The notes beneath the pieces were generated by a model, which saw only the letters and a list, made by a program, of their open reading frames with translations, was not told the DNA's origin and did no database searches. Below, piece by piece: positions 1 to 9,920 of a DNA stretch of 64,000 nucleotides. Every line of letters starts with the position of its first letter. The first letter of the stretch is position 1. Source of the stretch: Ignavibacteriota bacterium (GTDB lineage: Bacteria > Bacteroidota > Ignavibacteria > Ignavibacteriales > Ignavibacteriaceae); assembly GCA_013285405.1 (NCBI GenBank), contig CP053446.1, forward strand, positions 2,775,001 through 2,839,000. The letters are read 5' to 3'. The translations under genes were made by a program, and so were the position numbers.

Positions 1-1
1 A

Positions 2-625
2 AAAGAAAACTATGATCTGATACTTATGGATTTGCAGATGCCAAATGTTGATGGATTTGCAGCGACTGAAAAAATTCGTTCTTTCACAAGTTCCAAAAGA
101 GATATTCCAATTATTGCATTAACAGCACATGCTCTGATGGGGGATAAAGAAAAATGTCTGAACGCAGGTATGACAGATTATATTTCAAAACCGGTGTCTG
201 GTCAGGAACTCGTAAAAAAAATAGATGTTTTGCTTGATATTCGGCGAGATGAAGGTGTTGTAAATGAAGTTCAACAAAAGCAAAGCCCGCTTCTTGATAC
301 GGATAGATTAAAAAATGTTAGTCTCGGAGATAAAGAATTTGAAAAAGATCTACTTACATCCTTTCTCTCTGATCTTGATGATAAATACATTCATCTTACT
401 GACCTTTTAACTAATCATGATCTGGCAAAGATAGTCGAAACTGTTCACTCCATTAAAGGCTCGAGCTATTCAATCGGTGCAGTAAAAGTTGGTGATGAAG
501 CTTATGCTATCGAACTATCAGGAAAGAACAATGATTGGGTGAGCGTAAATGCAAGAATAGAAAAGTTCAATAAGATTATTGAAGAAACGAATAAAGAAAT
601 AAAAAATTATATCAACCAAAACTAA
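2..625 (+). CDS. Hybrid sensor kinase C-terminal part: receiver + HPt domains (5' truncated by window edge)
   Basis: The reading frame is open from base 2, so the gene starts before the window and only its last 207 codons are seen. First comes the second half of a response-regulator receiver domain: the phospho-acceptor Asp lies in [13 protein letters not shown] (bases 14-52), followed by [10 protein letters not shown] and the conserved Lys in YISKPV. After a short linker there is a histidine phosphotransfer (HPt) domain with the motif TVHSIKGSS, whose His is at bases 446-448. A REC-HPt end is typical of phosphorelay hybrid histidine kinases, which pass phosphate from the kinase core through REC and HPt to a separate regulator. 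The sensor and kinase portions cannot be described. It ends just before a hairpin shared with the convergent aminotransferase gene. Confidence 0.85.
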   Translation, partial: KENYDLILMDLQMPNVDGFAATEKIRSFTSSKRDIPIIALTAHALMGDKEKCLNAGMTDYISKPVSGQELVKKIDVLLDIRRDEGVVNEVQQKQSPLLDTDRLKNVSLGDKEFEKDLLTSFLSDLDDKYIHLTDLLTNHDLAKIVETVHSIKGSSYSIGAVKVGDEAYAIELSGKNNDWVSVNARIEKFNKIIEETNKEIKNYINQN

Positions 626-650
626 AAAAGCCCTCGTAATGAGGGCTTCA
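623..650 (-). terminator. Intrinsic terminator between convergent genes
   Basis: A 7-bp stem AGCCCTC / GAGGGCT (629-635 with 641-647) has a 5-base loop. On the minus strand it is followed by six T residues (the A run at 623-628), so it best fits termination of the aminotransferase gene. It may also act weakly on the plus strand, where the trailing sequence is only moderately T-rich. Confidence 0.75.
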
Positions 651-653
651 TAA

Positions 654-1898
654 TTAAGCTTCAACCGCAGTCATTTCGTGTTCAAATTTCATTAAAACTT
701 TTCTGATTGTATTGATTGCAAAATCAATTTCATCTTTAGTTATAACGAGCGGAGGTGCAAAGCGGATAATATCTCCGTGAGTTGGTTTGGCAAGCAAACC
801 ATTTTCTTTAAACTCAACACAAACATCCCAAGCAGTTTTTCCTGATTTAGTTGGTTTAATTATTATCGCATTCAACAAACCTTTTCCTCTTACCATCGAA
901 ACAATTTCAAGTTCGTCAACTATCTTTTGCATTTCCTGTCTGAAATATTTTCCAAGCTTATCAGCATGTTCAGCAAGATTTTCTTCTTTAAGAACCTTCA
1001 GTGCTGCAATAGCAACTTTAGCGGCTAATGGATTTCCACCAAAAGTTGATCCGTGCTGACCGGGTTTAATTGTAAGCATTATTTCGTCGTCTGCAAGAAC
1101 AGCAGATATTGGCATTGCCCCGCCTGATAATGCTTTACCAAGTATTAAAATATCCGGTCTTACATTTTCATGATCACAAGCGAGAAGTTTTCCTGTTCTG
1201 CATAATCCTGTTTGAACTTCATCAGCGATGAATAAAACATTTTTAGATTTACAGAGATCGTAAGCTTTTTTCAGATATCCATCATCCGGAACCATAACTC
1301 CTGCTTCTCCCTGAATTGGTTCAACAAGAAATGCACATACATTTGGATCCTGAAGTGCTTTTTCCAAAGCAGCAATATTGTTGTAAAGAATTAATTCAAT
1401 TCCGGGAAGATAGGGTCCGTATCCTTCTTTACAATCAGGATCATTGGATGCAGAAACAGCCATCATTGTTCTTCCATGAAAATTTCCTTCACAGAAAATA
1501 ATTTTCGCTTTATTTTCCGGAATACCTTTTACTGTGTAAGCCCATTTTCTTGCAAGTTTGAAAGCAGTTTCATCACCTTCAACTCCGGTATTCATCGGAA
1601 GAACTTTGTCATAACCGAAATATTCAGTGATGTATTTTTCGAATTCTCCGAGGCAACTGTTATAGAATGCACGTGAAGTTAATGTTAACTTTTGTGCCTG
1701 TTCAATCATGGCATTAATTATTTTCGGGTGACAGTGTCCCTGATTTACTGCTGAATACGCTGAGAGAAAGTCTAAATATTTTTTCCCTTCAACATCCCAG
1801 ACCCAAACACCCTTACCTTTATCAATTACAACATCTATCGGATGATAGTTATGTGCGCCATATTTTTCTTCCAGTTTTATAAAATCTTGTGATGTCAT
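654..1898 (-). CDS. rocD: Ornithine aminotransferase (ornithine--oxo-acid transaminase)
   Basis: This 414-residue protein is a class-III PLP aminotransferase that moves the delta-amino group of ornithine to 2-oxoglutarate, giving glutamate semialdehyde; it links arginine/ornithine and proline/glutamate metabolism in the cytoplasm. The whole fold is present: N-terminal [15 protein letters not shown], substrate-pocket [15 protein letters not shown], the cofactor phosphate region [30 protein letters not shown]-contacting D226 and Q229 in [14 protein letters not shown], and Schiff-base K255 in [14 protein letters not shown] and [12 protein letters not shown] are characteristic of the ornithine enzyme rather than acetylornithine aminotransferase. 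One deviation from the common MNTGAEAVE motif is MNTGVEGDE. The ATG is preceded by an AGAGGA ribosome site. It is monocistronic with its own terminator. Confidence 0.95.
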   Translation of the reverse strand: MTSQDFIKLEEKYGAHNYHPIDVVIDKGKGVWVWDVEGKKYLDFLSAYSAVNQGHCHPKIINAMIEQAQKLTLTSRAFYNSCLGEFEKYITEYFGYDKVLPMNTGVEGDETAFKLARKWAYTVKGIPENKAKIIFCEGNFHGRTMMAVSASNDPDCKEGYGPYLPGIELILYNNIAALEKALQDPNVCAFLVEPIQGEAGVMVPDDGYLKKAYDLCKSKNVLFIADEVQTGLCRTGKLLACDHENVRPDILILGKALSGGAMPISAVLADDEIMLTIKPGQHGSTFGGNPLAAKVAIAALKVLKEENLAEHADKLGKYFRQEMQKIVDELEIVSMVRGKGLLNAIIIKPTKSGKTAWDVCVEFKENGLLAKPTHGDIIRFAPPLVITKDEIDFAINTIRKVLMKFEHEMTAVEA

Positions 1899-2045
1899 GT
1901 CGTTCCTCTTTTTAATTTTGAAATAGGTTTACAAATTTAACCTTACGCACTAAGACTTCCAATGAAAATAGGAGTGTACAAACAATCAGACATAAAAATT
2001 TGTAACTTTATGCAGTTAAAACTTTGTTAGTTTGGAAAGTAATAC

Positions 2046-2471
2046 ATGGAATTAGAAACCTATTCAATTAACATTTCTACTAAAGGAAATTGTGATATAA
2101 CCGATATAACAGACCAGGTCAGCGATCTTATTTTAAAAAATAATTTTATTGAAGGAAACGTTCTTGTTTTTGCTGGTGGTTCGACTGCGGGAATTACAAC
2201 AATTGAGTTTGAACCTGGTTTGCTGAAAGATTATCCAAAATTTTTTGATCGGATAGCTCCTGAGAATATCAATTACGAACACGATAATACCTGGCATGAT
2301 GGTAATGGACATTCGCACATAAGATCATCAATTCAAGGAGCTTCATTGACAATTCCATTTTCAAAAGGTATATTATTATTAGGTACATGGCAGCAAATAA
2401 TTTTTGTAGATTTTGACAACCGGTCAAGAAGAAGAGAGATAGTTATTCAAATTACCGGCAGGAAAAAATAA
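2046..2471 (+). CDS. yjbQ: YjbQ/UPF0047 family protein (secondary thiamine-phosphate synthase-like)
   Basis: A 141-residue cytoplasmic protein covering the full YjbQ (UPF0047) family. Visible family signatures are GGSTAGITTIEFEPGLLKD, the acidic/His stretch YEHDNTWHDGNGHSH, and the C-terminal LGTWQQIIFVDFD followed by RRREIVIQITG. Members form trimers with a conserved His cluster. Weak thiamine-phosphate synthase activity has been reported for the family, but its main physiological role is unsettled. It lies 18 bp before the secreted amylase-like gene; co-transcription is possible but no functional link is evident. Confidence 0.9.
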   Translation: MELETYSINISTKGNCDITDITDQVSDLILKNNFIEGNVLVFAGGSTAGITTIEFEPGLLKDYPKFFDRIAPENINYEHDNTWHDGNGHSHIRSSIQGASLTIPFSKGILLLGTWQQIIFVDFDNRSRRREIVIQITGRKK

Positions 2472-2489
2472 AATTTAAAAGAGGAATGA

Positions 2490-5399
2490 ATGAAAAGTTT
2501 AATGACGATTTTACTTGTAGTTTTTTTTATTTCTACAATAAATGCGCAGATTGTTGTAACAACTCCGGAGTATCCAACTCAATCAGACAGTATTATAGTT
2601 TTGTTTGATGCAGCTCAGCCTGGTGCAGAAGAACTCTTGAATTATACAGGAACAGTATATGCGCACACAGGAGTTAATACAAACTATGGTGATTGGCAGC
2701 ACGTAATTGGTGACTGGGGGAATAATCAGAATCAGCCAGCACTTACAAGATTGGGAACTAACCTTTACAAATTGACGATAGGATTTCCAAGACAATTTTA
2801 TAGCGTTACCAATCAATCAGAACAAATCCAGGAAGTTGCAATTGTTTTCAGAAGTTCTGATGCAGCCAAACAAACTCGTCCGGATATTTTCATTCCGCTC
2901 TTTGAGCCCGGGCTTAGTATAGTATTTAAAAATCCGGTTGTCTCAAATAATTTTGGGGATCCGCTGAGATCACCTGCATTTGTTAGAAAAGATTCTTCAG
3001 TGCTGATTGATGTCAGGGCAGTTGAGATCGGGACAGAGTTATCTCAATTAAGTTTATTTATTGATGGGTCATTAGTAACTCAAACTTCAGCAGACTCAAT
3101 AATTTTTCTTTTCAGTTATGGTAATTACACTCCCGGTCCACACGATGTTATAGCTATTGGGCTCGATACATCTGGTCAGGCTGATAGTGCTCACATTGTG
3201 ATGTTTGTTAATCCGCTGGTCATTAATCAATCTCCACCGCCGGGAATTATACAGGGAATCAATTATAACAGCGGAACCAGCGTGACGTTAATGTTATTTG
3301 CACCATACAAAGAATTTATTTACCTGATTGGTGATTTTAATGATTGGAAAGTTGAGACAAATTATTTCCTTAACCGATACGAATACGATAGCAATAAAGT
3401 TGTTTGGTGGATAACTCTTGATAACCTTACAATAGGGTTTGAGTACGCATTTCAATATTTAGTTGATGGAGAAATACGAATTGGCGATCCATACACAAAA
3501 AAAATTCTTGATCCATGGAATGATGAATTTATTTCTTCACAGACTTATCCAAACTTAAAACCTTATCCTCAAGGAAAAACTGCAGAGCTTGTTTCATTAT
3601 TCCAAACCGATCAAGCTGAATATCAATGGCAAAATCCAAATTTCCAAAAACCGGATGAAGAAAAACTGATTATTTATGAATTACTGTTGAGGGACTTCAT
3701 CGCAGAACATGATTATCAGGCATTAAAAGACACATTAAATTATTTAAAACAATTAGGAGTAAATGCAATTGAGCTGATGCCAGTGATGGAATTTGAAGGC
3801 AATCTGAGTTGGGGATATAATCCGTCATATCATTATGCGCTTGATAAATATTATGGTCCCGCCGATAAGTTTAAAGAGTTCATTGATCAGGCTCACGGAA
3901 TGGGAATAGCTGTTATTATGGATATGGTTTTAAATCATGCTTTTGGTCAATCACCGATGGTCAGGTTGTATTGGGATAAAGTTAATAATCGTCCCGCTGC
4001 AAACAGTCCGTGGTTTAATCCAATTCCACGTCATCCTTATAATGTTGGTTATGATTTCAACCACGAGAGTGCAGCAACAAAATATTATGTGGATCGGGTG
4101 AACAGACAATGGCTCTCCGAATTTAAAATTGATGGATTCAGATTTGATCTCTCCAAAGGGTTTACACAAACTTTTAGTGGTAACGATGTTAATCTTTGGG
4201 GACAGTATGATCAATCCAGAATTAATATTTTAGAGAGAATGGCGGATTCAATCTGGGCAGCATTTCCGGATGCTTATGTAATATTGGAACACTTTGCAGT
4301 CAACAGCGAAGAAACTGTTCTTTCAAATTATGGGATGATGTTATGGGGAAACATGAATTATGAATACAATGAAGCAACAATGGGTTATTCATCAAATCTT
4401 ACAGGTGCAACTCACAAATCACGAAACTGGAGTGATATGCATCTTGTATCGTATATGGAAAGTCACGATGAAGAACGGCTTATGTATAAGAATTTATTGT
4501 ATGGTAATTCGAACAGCAACTATAATATTAAATCTTTCCCGACAGCTATTCAGAGAATGAAATTAGCTGGTGCATTTTACTTAACCATACCCGGACCAAA
4601 AATGATCTGGCAATTTGGTGAACTTGGATATGACTATTCAATAAACTATCCTTGCGGAACTCCTGATTGCAGGTTAGATCCAAAACCCATACGCTGGGAT
4701 TATTTTAATGATGGTAACCGAAAGAATCTATATTTAGTGTGGCAAGCATTAATAAAATTAAAAAACTATCAGGCTTTCAACAGTGATGATTATTCGTACA
4801 GTCTTTCCGATTATGCAAAAAGATTAACTATACTTGATTCCACGATGAATGTGAATATTGTAGGAAATTTTAATATAAGCCAATTAAATATTAATCCTCA
4901 ATTTCCAAATACAGGTTGGTGGTATGATTACTTTAGCGGAGATAGCATATTAATCACTAATACACAAACGGAAATTTCATTAGCTGCAGGCGAGTTTCAT
5001 ATTTACACTACTGTGAAATTGCCAACTCCGGAAATTGGTTTAGTATTAGCAACTGACGATATTCAAAATTTAAAATTGCCGACTGAATATTATTTAGAAC
5101 AAAATTTCCCGAATCCATTTAATCCAACAACCAAAATCCAGTATGCAATTGGCAGTAGGCAATTTGTAACACTAAAAGTTTATGATGTTTTGGGAAATAA
5201 AATTGCTACACTTGTTAACGAAGAAAAACCTGCCGGCACTTATGAAGTTGAATTCAGAAGTCATTCTGACGAAGGTCAGAATCTCACGAGTGGTGTGTAC
5301 TTTTATCAGTTGAGAGTTGGAGATCCTGAGACAAGTTCCCAAAATGGGCAGGCACGACAAGATTTTGTTGAAACAAAGAAGATGTTGATGCTTAAGTGA
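2490..5399 (+). CDS. Secreted GH13 (alpha-amylase family) glycoside hydrolase with T9SS sorting domain
   Basis: A 969-residue exported alpha-glucan-active enzyme. Residues 1-19 are a signal peptide (cleavage after NA). Two beta-sandwich regions follow, the second (about 262-335) with the CBM48/E-set signature LIGDFNDW. The TIM-barrel catalytic domain spans about 392-770 and shows the GH13 regions: DMVLNH (478-483), GFRFDLSKGF with nucleophile D553, YVILEHF with acid/base E600, and ESHDEE with transition-state D660. The last ~85 residues are a T9SS type-A sorting domain (NFPNPFNPTTKI to ETKKMLMLK), so the protein should cross the outer membrane. The sorting domain carries two unusual in-frame palindromic insertions (see findings). 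The exact linkage specificity cannot be told. The HTCS regulator gene follows. Confidence 0.88.
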   Translation: MKSLMTILLVVFFISTINAQIVVTTPEYPTQSDSIIVLFDAAQPGAEELLNYTGTVYAHTGVNTNYGDWQHVIGDWGNNQNQPALTRLGTNLYKLTIGFPRQFYSVTNQSEQIQEVAIVFRSSDAAKQTRPDIFIPLFEPGLSIVFKNPVVSNNFGDPLRSPAFVRKDSSVLIDVRAVEIGTELSQLSLFIDGSLVTQTSADSIIFLFSYGNYTPGPHDVIAIGLDTSGQADSAHIVMFVNPLVINQSPPPGIIQGINYNSGTSVTLMLFAPYKEFIYLIGDFNDWKVETNYFLNRYEYDSNKVVWWITLDNLTIGFEYAFQYLVDGEIRIGDPYTKKILDPWNDEFISSQTYPNLKPYPQGKTAELVSLFQTDQAEYQWQNPNFQKPDEEKLIIYELLLRDFIAEHDYQALKDTLNYLKQLGVNAIELMPVMEFEGNLSWGYNPSYHYALDKYYGPADKFKEFIDQAHGMGIAVIMDMVLNHAFGQSPMVRLYWDKVNNRPAANSPWFNPIPRHPYNVGYDFNHESAATKYYVDRVNRQWLSEFKIDGFRFDLSKGFTQTFSGNDVNLWGQYDQSRINILERMADSIWAAFPDAYVILEHFAVNSEETVLSNYGMMLWGNMNYEYNEATMGYSSNLTGATHKSRNWSDMHLVSYMESHDEERLMYKNLLYGNSNSNYNIKSFPTAIQRMKLAGAFYLTIPGPKMIWQFGELGYDYSINYPCGTPDCRLDPKPIRWDYFNDGNRKNLYLVWQALIKLKNYQAFNSDDYSYSLSDYAKRLTILDSTMNVNIVGNFNISQLNINPQFPNTGWWYDYFSGDSILITNTQTEISLAAGEFHIYTTVKLPTPEIGLVLATDDIQNLKLPTEYYLEQNFPNPFNPTTKIQYAIGSRQFVTLKVYDVLGNKIATLVNEEKPAGTYEVEFRSHSDEGQNLTSGVYFYQLRVGDPETSSQNGQARQDFVETKKMLMLK

Positions 5400-5433
5400 T
5401 ATCACTTAACCTGCTGGTTGGCAGACAGGTCAG

Positions 5434-5520
5434 AAATCCCGCATTGCGGGGATTTAGTTAAATTGAAAAGTTGCTTAAGAGTAATGAACAACCCTCTTCA
5501 TATAGAAGGGGGTTTTTTAT
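5434..5520 (+). terminator. Two hairpins, the second a good intrinsic terminator
   Basis: The first hairpin (5434-5454) pairs AAATCCCGC with GCGGGGATTT, one G bulged, and has no T-tract. The second (5490-5514) pairs AACCCTCTTC with GAAGGGGGTT through one G-T wobble around an ATATA loop and runs into TTTTTT, so it should end transcription of the amylase-like gene before the regulator gene. Confidence 0.75.
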
Positions 5521-5568
5521 TTTAAAACATTCTTGCCTTTTAACATTCTTCATCATTAAATTTATAAT

Positions 5569-8500
5569 ATGATTATTGCAGGTAAGAACGGAAAAATTTA
5601 TCTGGCATTTCTCTTATTTATAAATTTCTCTGCAAATCTTTTTTCTCAGGATTTAAATTTTAAAAATCTTTCTGTGAAAAATGGTTTGTCAAATAATAAG
5701 ATCAATGCAATCCTTCAGGATAAAACCGGATTTATCTGGTTTGGCACTGAGGATGGCTTAAACCGTTTCGATGGTTACAACTTTAAAGTTTATCGTAATG
5801 ATCCCACCGATTCAAATTCAATTTCACACAATAATATCTGGGCAATTTTTGCAGATGAAAATGACAATATCTGGATCGGTACTAAAAGCGGTGTGTTGAA
5901 TCTTTATGATCGTAGATATGATTCATTCAGACACTGGACGATTAAATCAAAGTTTGTAAAGGAAAATAGCATCACTGCAATTTATAAAGATAGAAACAAC
6001 TCGCTCTGGATTGGCACTTATCAATCAGGACTTTTTAAATTTAATCCCGAAACCGGTGAATCAAAAAGTTGGAATTATAATCCTGAAGATCGGAACAGCC
6101 TTTCTAATAATTTCATCACTTCAATTATTGAAGATGCAGCAGGGAATTTATGGATCAGCACTTACAATGGTTTGAATAAATTCATACCGTCAGCCAATGA
6201 AAATTATTTTTTCAGATATGAGTATAATCCGTTAAATCAAAATAGTCTGAATAACAATCTTGTTTGGTCAGTTCAACAATCACATTTCGATGAAAAGAAA
6301 TTGTGGCTCGGAACAGCAAACGGTTTGGCATCTTTAGATATTCGAACAAATGTAATTACAAGAATAAATTTACCGATAGCACAAGGTTTACAATTCAGCA
6401 ACAGTGTTTCATCAGTCGTCGAAGAAGATAATGATGGCGAAAAGATTTTATGGATGTCAACTTACGCCGGAGTGATAAGAATGAACTTAAATACTTCAGA
6501 AATCGTCAGGTATTTCAGCGATGAGAGAAATCCCTCAAGTATAATTAATAATCAGGTAAATGAAATTATTAAAGATAAATCAGGTGTCATTTGGTGTGCA
6601 ACCGAAGGTGGAATTAGTTATATATCCCCAAAGGCATTGAAGTTTAATAATCCTTTCAGTTCAGGATTTAGTTCAAAAATGCTTAATGATTTGAAAGCTA
6701 AAAATGTGAGATCTGTAATAACCGATTCACATAGTGATATGTTCTTTGGCACAGACGATGGAGTTTATCAATTAATAAATTCAACTTCTAAATCTGAACC
6801 GATAAAAATTTCATCAACCAATCAATTCAATGTTTGGTCTTTAGAACCCGGCAATAATCATGACTTATGGATCGGAACCTATGGACAAGGATTGAAACAG
6901 CTTTCATTAAATAACGGAGAAATTAAAAGCTGGAAAATCGAGAGTCCAACTTTTAAAACCACTGCCTTTGATTATATAAAATCATTGCGACTGGATGAAA
7001 ATAATATTCTCTGGATTGGTTTCTGGGGTGGTGGATTTTCAAAACTTAATACGATCAATGGAGAATACGAAATCTGGATTAGTGAAAGTAAAAAACCTCA
7101 AAGCATCAGTCATAATGATGTCTGGGATATCCATCGCGACCGCAAAGGAAGATTATGGCTCGCAACAAACGGCGGCGGATTAAATTTATTTGATCCCGAA
7201 GATGAAGGAAAGTTTCTCCAACTAATTGATCTTAAAAATTCTGAATTAAAACTTAGCAGTAATAGTTTGTTCACGATTTGTGAAAAGAAATTTTCGAGTG
7301 GAACAAATACAAATGATGAAACAGTGCTTTGGATTGGAAGCAGTAACGGTCTGAATAAGCTTTCAATTAAAAATTTAACTTTCAGGGGAGATTACAAATC
7401 ACTTGAATGTGATGTTGAAGTATTTAATTCAGCAAATGGTTTAGCTGATAACTCAGTAAAAAGTATTGTTGAAGATAACAGAGGTAATCTATGGATAGGA
7501 ACAAATGCTGGCATTTCCTATTTCGATAGTGAGAAAAAATTATTCAGGAACTATTCAACTTCAGATGGATTAATCGGCAGCGAAATGAATTCAGGTTCAG
7601 CAGCTAATTCATCAAACGGATTTATGTTCTTTGGCAGTAGTGATGGATTAAATATTTTCGATCCTGAAAAAATAACCCAATCAACTTACAGACCGTCCGT
7701 AGTAGTTTCTGATTTTCAGATTTTCAATCAACTGGTAAAAATCGGTGATGATTCTCCTTTGTCTGAATCAATTTTAACTGCTAAAATAATAAACCTTGCT
7801 TACTCTCAAAATGTGTTTTCATTTCAGTTCTCTGCTTTGGATTACAATGATCCTGAATCAATTCAATATACATACAAGATGGAAGGTTTTGATAACGATT
7901 GGATAATTTCAGGAAATCGGAGATTTATTACTTACACGAACCTCAATCCTGGCAAATATATTTTTAAAGTGAAAGCCACGAATAGTGATGGTATCTGGAC
8001 AGGAAACGAAAAAAGTATTTTTGTTAACATCGGAGCCCCATGGTGGCGAACCGGCTGGGCTTATGCAATGTATGTAATTATAATTTTCGCAGGAATATTT
8101 TCTATTAGAAAAATCGAAATGAATCGTTCAAAACTTCGAAACGAATTAAAGATGCGCGAATTTGAAGCTAAGAAACAACGTGAACTCGAAAATATAAAAT
8201 CAAGATTTTTTGCAAACCTTTCGCACGAATTCAGGACTCCGCTTACTCTTATCCGCGGACCAATAGAAGAACTGATAAACGGAGACACAGTAGATAATAA
8301 AGAAGAGTACTATGAATTAATTAAGCGTAACAGCGAAAAACTTCAGGAACTGATTGACCAGCTTTTGGAACTGACTCAACTGGAAAATGCTGCAATTCCG
8401 TTAAAAGCAAAAAAGGAAAATCTTGTAAGTCTTGCAAGAGGATTGCTTTTTGCATTTGAAGCGCTCGCGAAACAAAAAGAAATTAAACTTTCATTTTCAT

Positions 8501-9789
8501 CTTCTTCAGAAAAATTTATTTGCTGGATTGACAGAGACAAACTTGAAAAGATAATTAATAATCTTTTATCAAATGCGATTAAGTTTACACCGGCAAACGG
8601 AGATGTGTCAATAAATATTCAGTACGCGAAAGTAGATGGAAATAAATTTGCTGTTGTGGAAGTATCCGATTCAGGTATTGGAATTCCTGAAGACAAGCTT
8701 GAAAATATTTTTAATCGCTTCTTTCAGGTGGATGATTCTTCACGGAAAAAATATAAAGGATCCGGGATCGGTCTTGCTCTGGTTAAGGAACTTACTGATT
8801 TACACAAATGGAATATTAGTGTTGTCAGCGAATTGGGAAAAGGAACAATCTTCACTCTTCGGATTCCACTATCGGATCATTATTTAAGTGAAGATGAAAA
8901 AGTAATTGGCTCGGAAGTTTATGCTAATGAAGAAACTTATCAGTCAGAAATATCAGAAGAAAAGAAATCAGATGAGTTAGATAAAGAAATCGAACAGGAA
9001 CTTATAGAAAAGAAAAAGAAACTCGAAGCTAAACCAACTATTCTGATTGTAGAAGACTCAGAAGATGTTAGAACTTACTTAACAAGTCTGTTGAAAAATG
9101 AATTTCAAATGAACGAAGCAGTTGATGGTGAAGATGGAATAAAAAAAGCAGCCGAGTTTTTGCCCGATCTGATTATCAGCGATGTTATGATGCCCGCGAT
9201 GGATGGTTTTGAGTTCTGCAAAAAAATAAAAACTGATTGGCTTACAAGTCACATACCTGTAATTCTTCTTACTGCAAAAGCAAATGTTGAAAGTAAAATT
9301 GCCGGACTTGAAACAGGTGCAGATGATTATCTGACTAAACCATTCAGCTCCAAAGAATTATTTGCACGAGTTAAAAATCTCCTCGAACAAAGAAAAATAC
9401 TACGTGAGAGATTCAGCAAAGAAATCAAAGTTGAACCAGCTTCAATAGCTGTTAATTCTATTGATAATGAATTCCTCGAAAAAGCTTTTGCAGTTGCTGA
9501 AAAAAATCTTTCAAATACTGAATTCAATTCTGAATATTTTGCTAAAGAGATGTTTCTGAGCAGAAGCCAATTACACCGTAAAATATTAGCAGTTATCGGG
9601 CAGGCTCCGGGTGAATTTATCAGAACATTCCGATTAAAAAAAGCCGCCTCATTAATTCTTGAAAAAAGATTAAGCATAACCCAGATTGCATTTGAAGTCG
9701 GATTTAGCAGTCCGTCTCATTTTACAAAAGCCTTCCGGCAGCAATTTAATTGCCTCCCAACAGAGTTTACAGAGCGAACTAAATTTTAA
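5569..9789 (+). CDS. Hybrid two-component system regulator (HTCS): propeller sensor, histidine kinase, receiver and AraC output in one chain
   Basis: A 1406-residue one-protein signalling system of the type that controls polysaccharide utilisation in Bacteroidetes. Order: signal peptide (1-27); periplasmic two-bladed beta-propeller sensor (about 28-720) built of Reg_prop repeats such as GFIWFGTEDGLNRFDG and NLWIGTNAG; Y_Y_Y domain (about 750-828); one membrane helix (about 831-850); HisKA with phospho-accepting H886 in LSHEFRTPL; HATPase with N box NNLLSNAIKFTP (about 997-1008) and G boxes SDSGIGIP and GSGIGLALVKEL; receiver (about 1160-1275) with D1205 in ISDVMMPAMDG; AraC-type double HTH at the C terminus (about 1310-1404). 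All catalytic motifs are intact. Its ligand is unknown; the neighbouring GH13 enzyme makes an alpha-glucan breakdown product a reasonable guess. Confidence 0.95.
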   Translation: MIIAGKNGKIYLAFLLFINFSANLFSQDLNFKNLSVKNGLSNNKINAILQDKTGFIWFGTEDGLNRFDGYNFKVYRNDPTDSNSISHNNIWAIFADENDNIWIGTKSGVLNLYDRRYDSFRHWTIKSKFVKENSITAIYKDRNNSLWIGTYQSGLFKFNPETGESKSWNYNPEDRNSLSNNFITSIIEDAAGNLWISTYNGLNKFIPSANENYFFRYEYNPLNQNSLNNNLVWSVQQSHFDEKKLWLGTANGLASLDIRTNVITRINLPIAQGLQFSNSVSSVVEEDNDGEKILWMSTYAGVIRMNLNTSEIVRYFSDERNPSSIINNQVNEIIKDKSGVIWCATEGGISYISPKALKFNNPFSSGFSSKMLNDLKAKNVRSVITDSHSDMFFGTDDGVYQLINSTSKSEPIKISSTNQFNVWSLEPGNNHDLWIGTYGQGLKQLSLNNGEIKSWKIESPTFKTTAFDYIKSLRLDENNILWIGFWGGGFSKLNTINGEYEIWISESKKPQSISHNDVWDIHRDRKGRLWLATNGGGLNLFDPEDEGKFLQLIDLKNSELKLSSNSLFTICEKKFSSGTNTNDETVLWIGSSNGLNKLSIKNLTFRGDYKSLECDVEVFNSANGLADNSVKSIVEDNRGNLWIGTNAGISYFDSEKKLFRNYSTSDGLIGSEMNSGSAANSSNGFMFFGSSDGLNIFDPEKITQSTYRPSVVVSDFQIFNQLVKIGDDSPLSESILTAKIINLAYSQNVFSFQFSALDYNDPESIQYTYKMEGFDNDWIISGNRRFITYTNLNPGKYIFKVKATNSDGIWTGNEKSIFVNIGAPWWRTGWAYAMYVIIIFAGIFSIRKIEMNRSKLRNELKMREFEAKKQRELENIKSRFFANLSHEFRTPLTLIRGPIEELINGDTVDNKEEYYELIKRNSEKLQELIDQLLELTQLENAAIPLKAKKENLVSLARGLLFAFEALAKQKEIKLSFSSSSEKFICWIDRDKLEKIINNLLSNAIKFTPANGDVSINIQYAKVDGNKFAVVEVSDSGIGIPEDKLENIFNRFFQVDDSSRKKYKGSGIGLALVKELTDLHKWNISVVSELGKGTIFTLRIPLSDHYLSEDEKVIGSEVYANEETYQSEISEEKKSDELDKEIEQELIEKKKKLEAKPTILIVEDSEDVRTYLTSLLKNEFQMNEAVDGEDGIKKAAEFLPDLIISDVMMPAMDGFEFCKKIKTDWLTSHIPVILLTAKANVESKIAGLETGADDYLTKPFSSKELFARVKNLLEQRKILRERFSKEIKVEPASIAVNSIDNEFLEKAFAVAEKNLSNTEFNSEYFAKEMFLSRSQLHRKILAVIGQAPGEFIRTFRLKKAASLILEKRLSITQIAFEVGFSSPSHFTKAFRQQFNCLPTEFTERTKF

Positions 9790-9920
9790 GTTCGTTTAAC
9801 TCCAAATACATACTTTTCGCAACAAATCCGCTATTTATTGACACACCTGCGACAGCAGCCGTCTGCTGGAGAAACTAACTTTACCCAATCAATTAATAAT
9901 AATTTTTTAAGAAGAGGTTT

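Noticed and set aside
9327..9677. Minus-strand 116-codon open frame inside the HTCS gene
   Set aside because: It lies opposite the receiver and AraC domains, whose motifs are fully conserved on the plus strand; it is a shadow frame.
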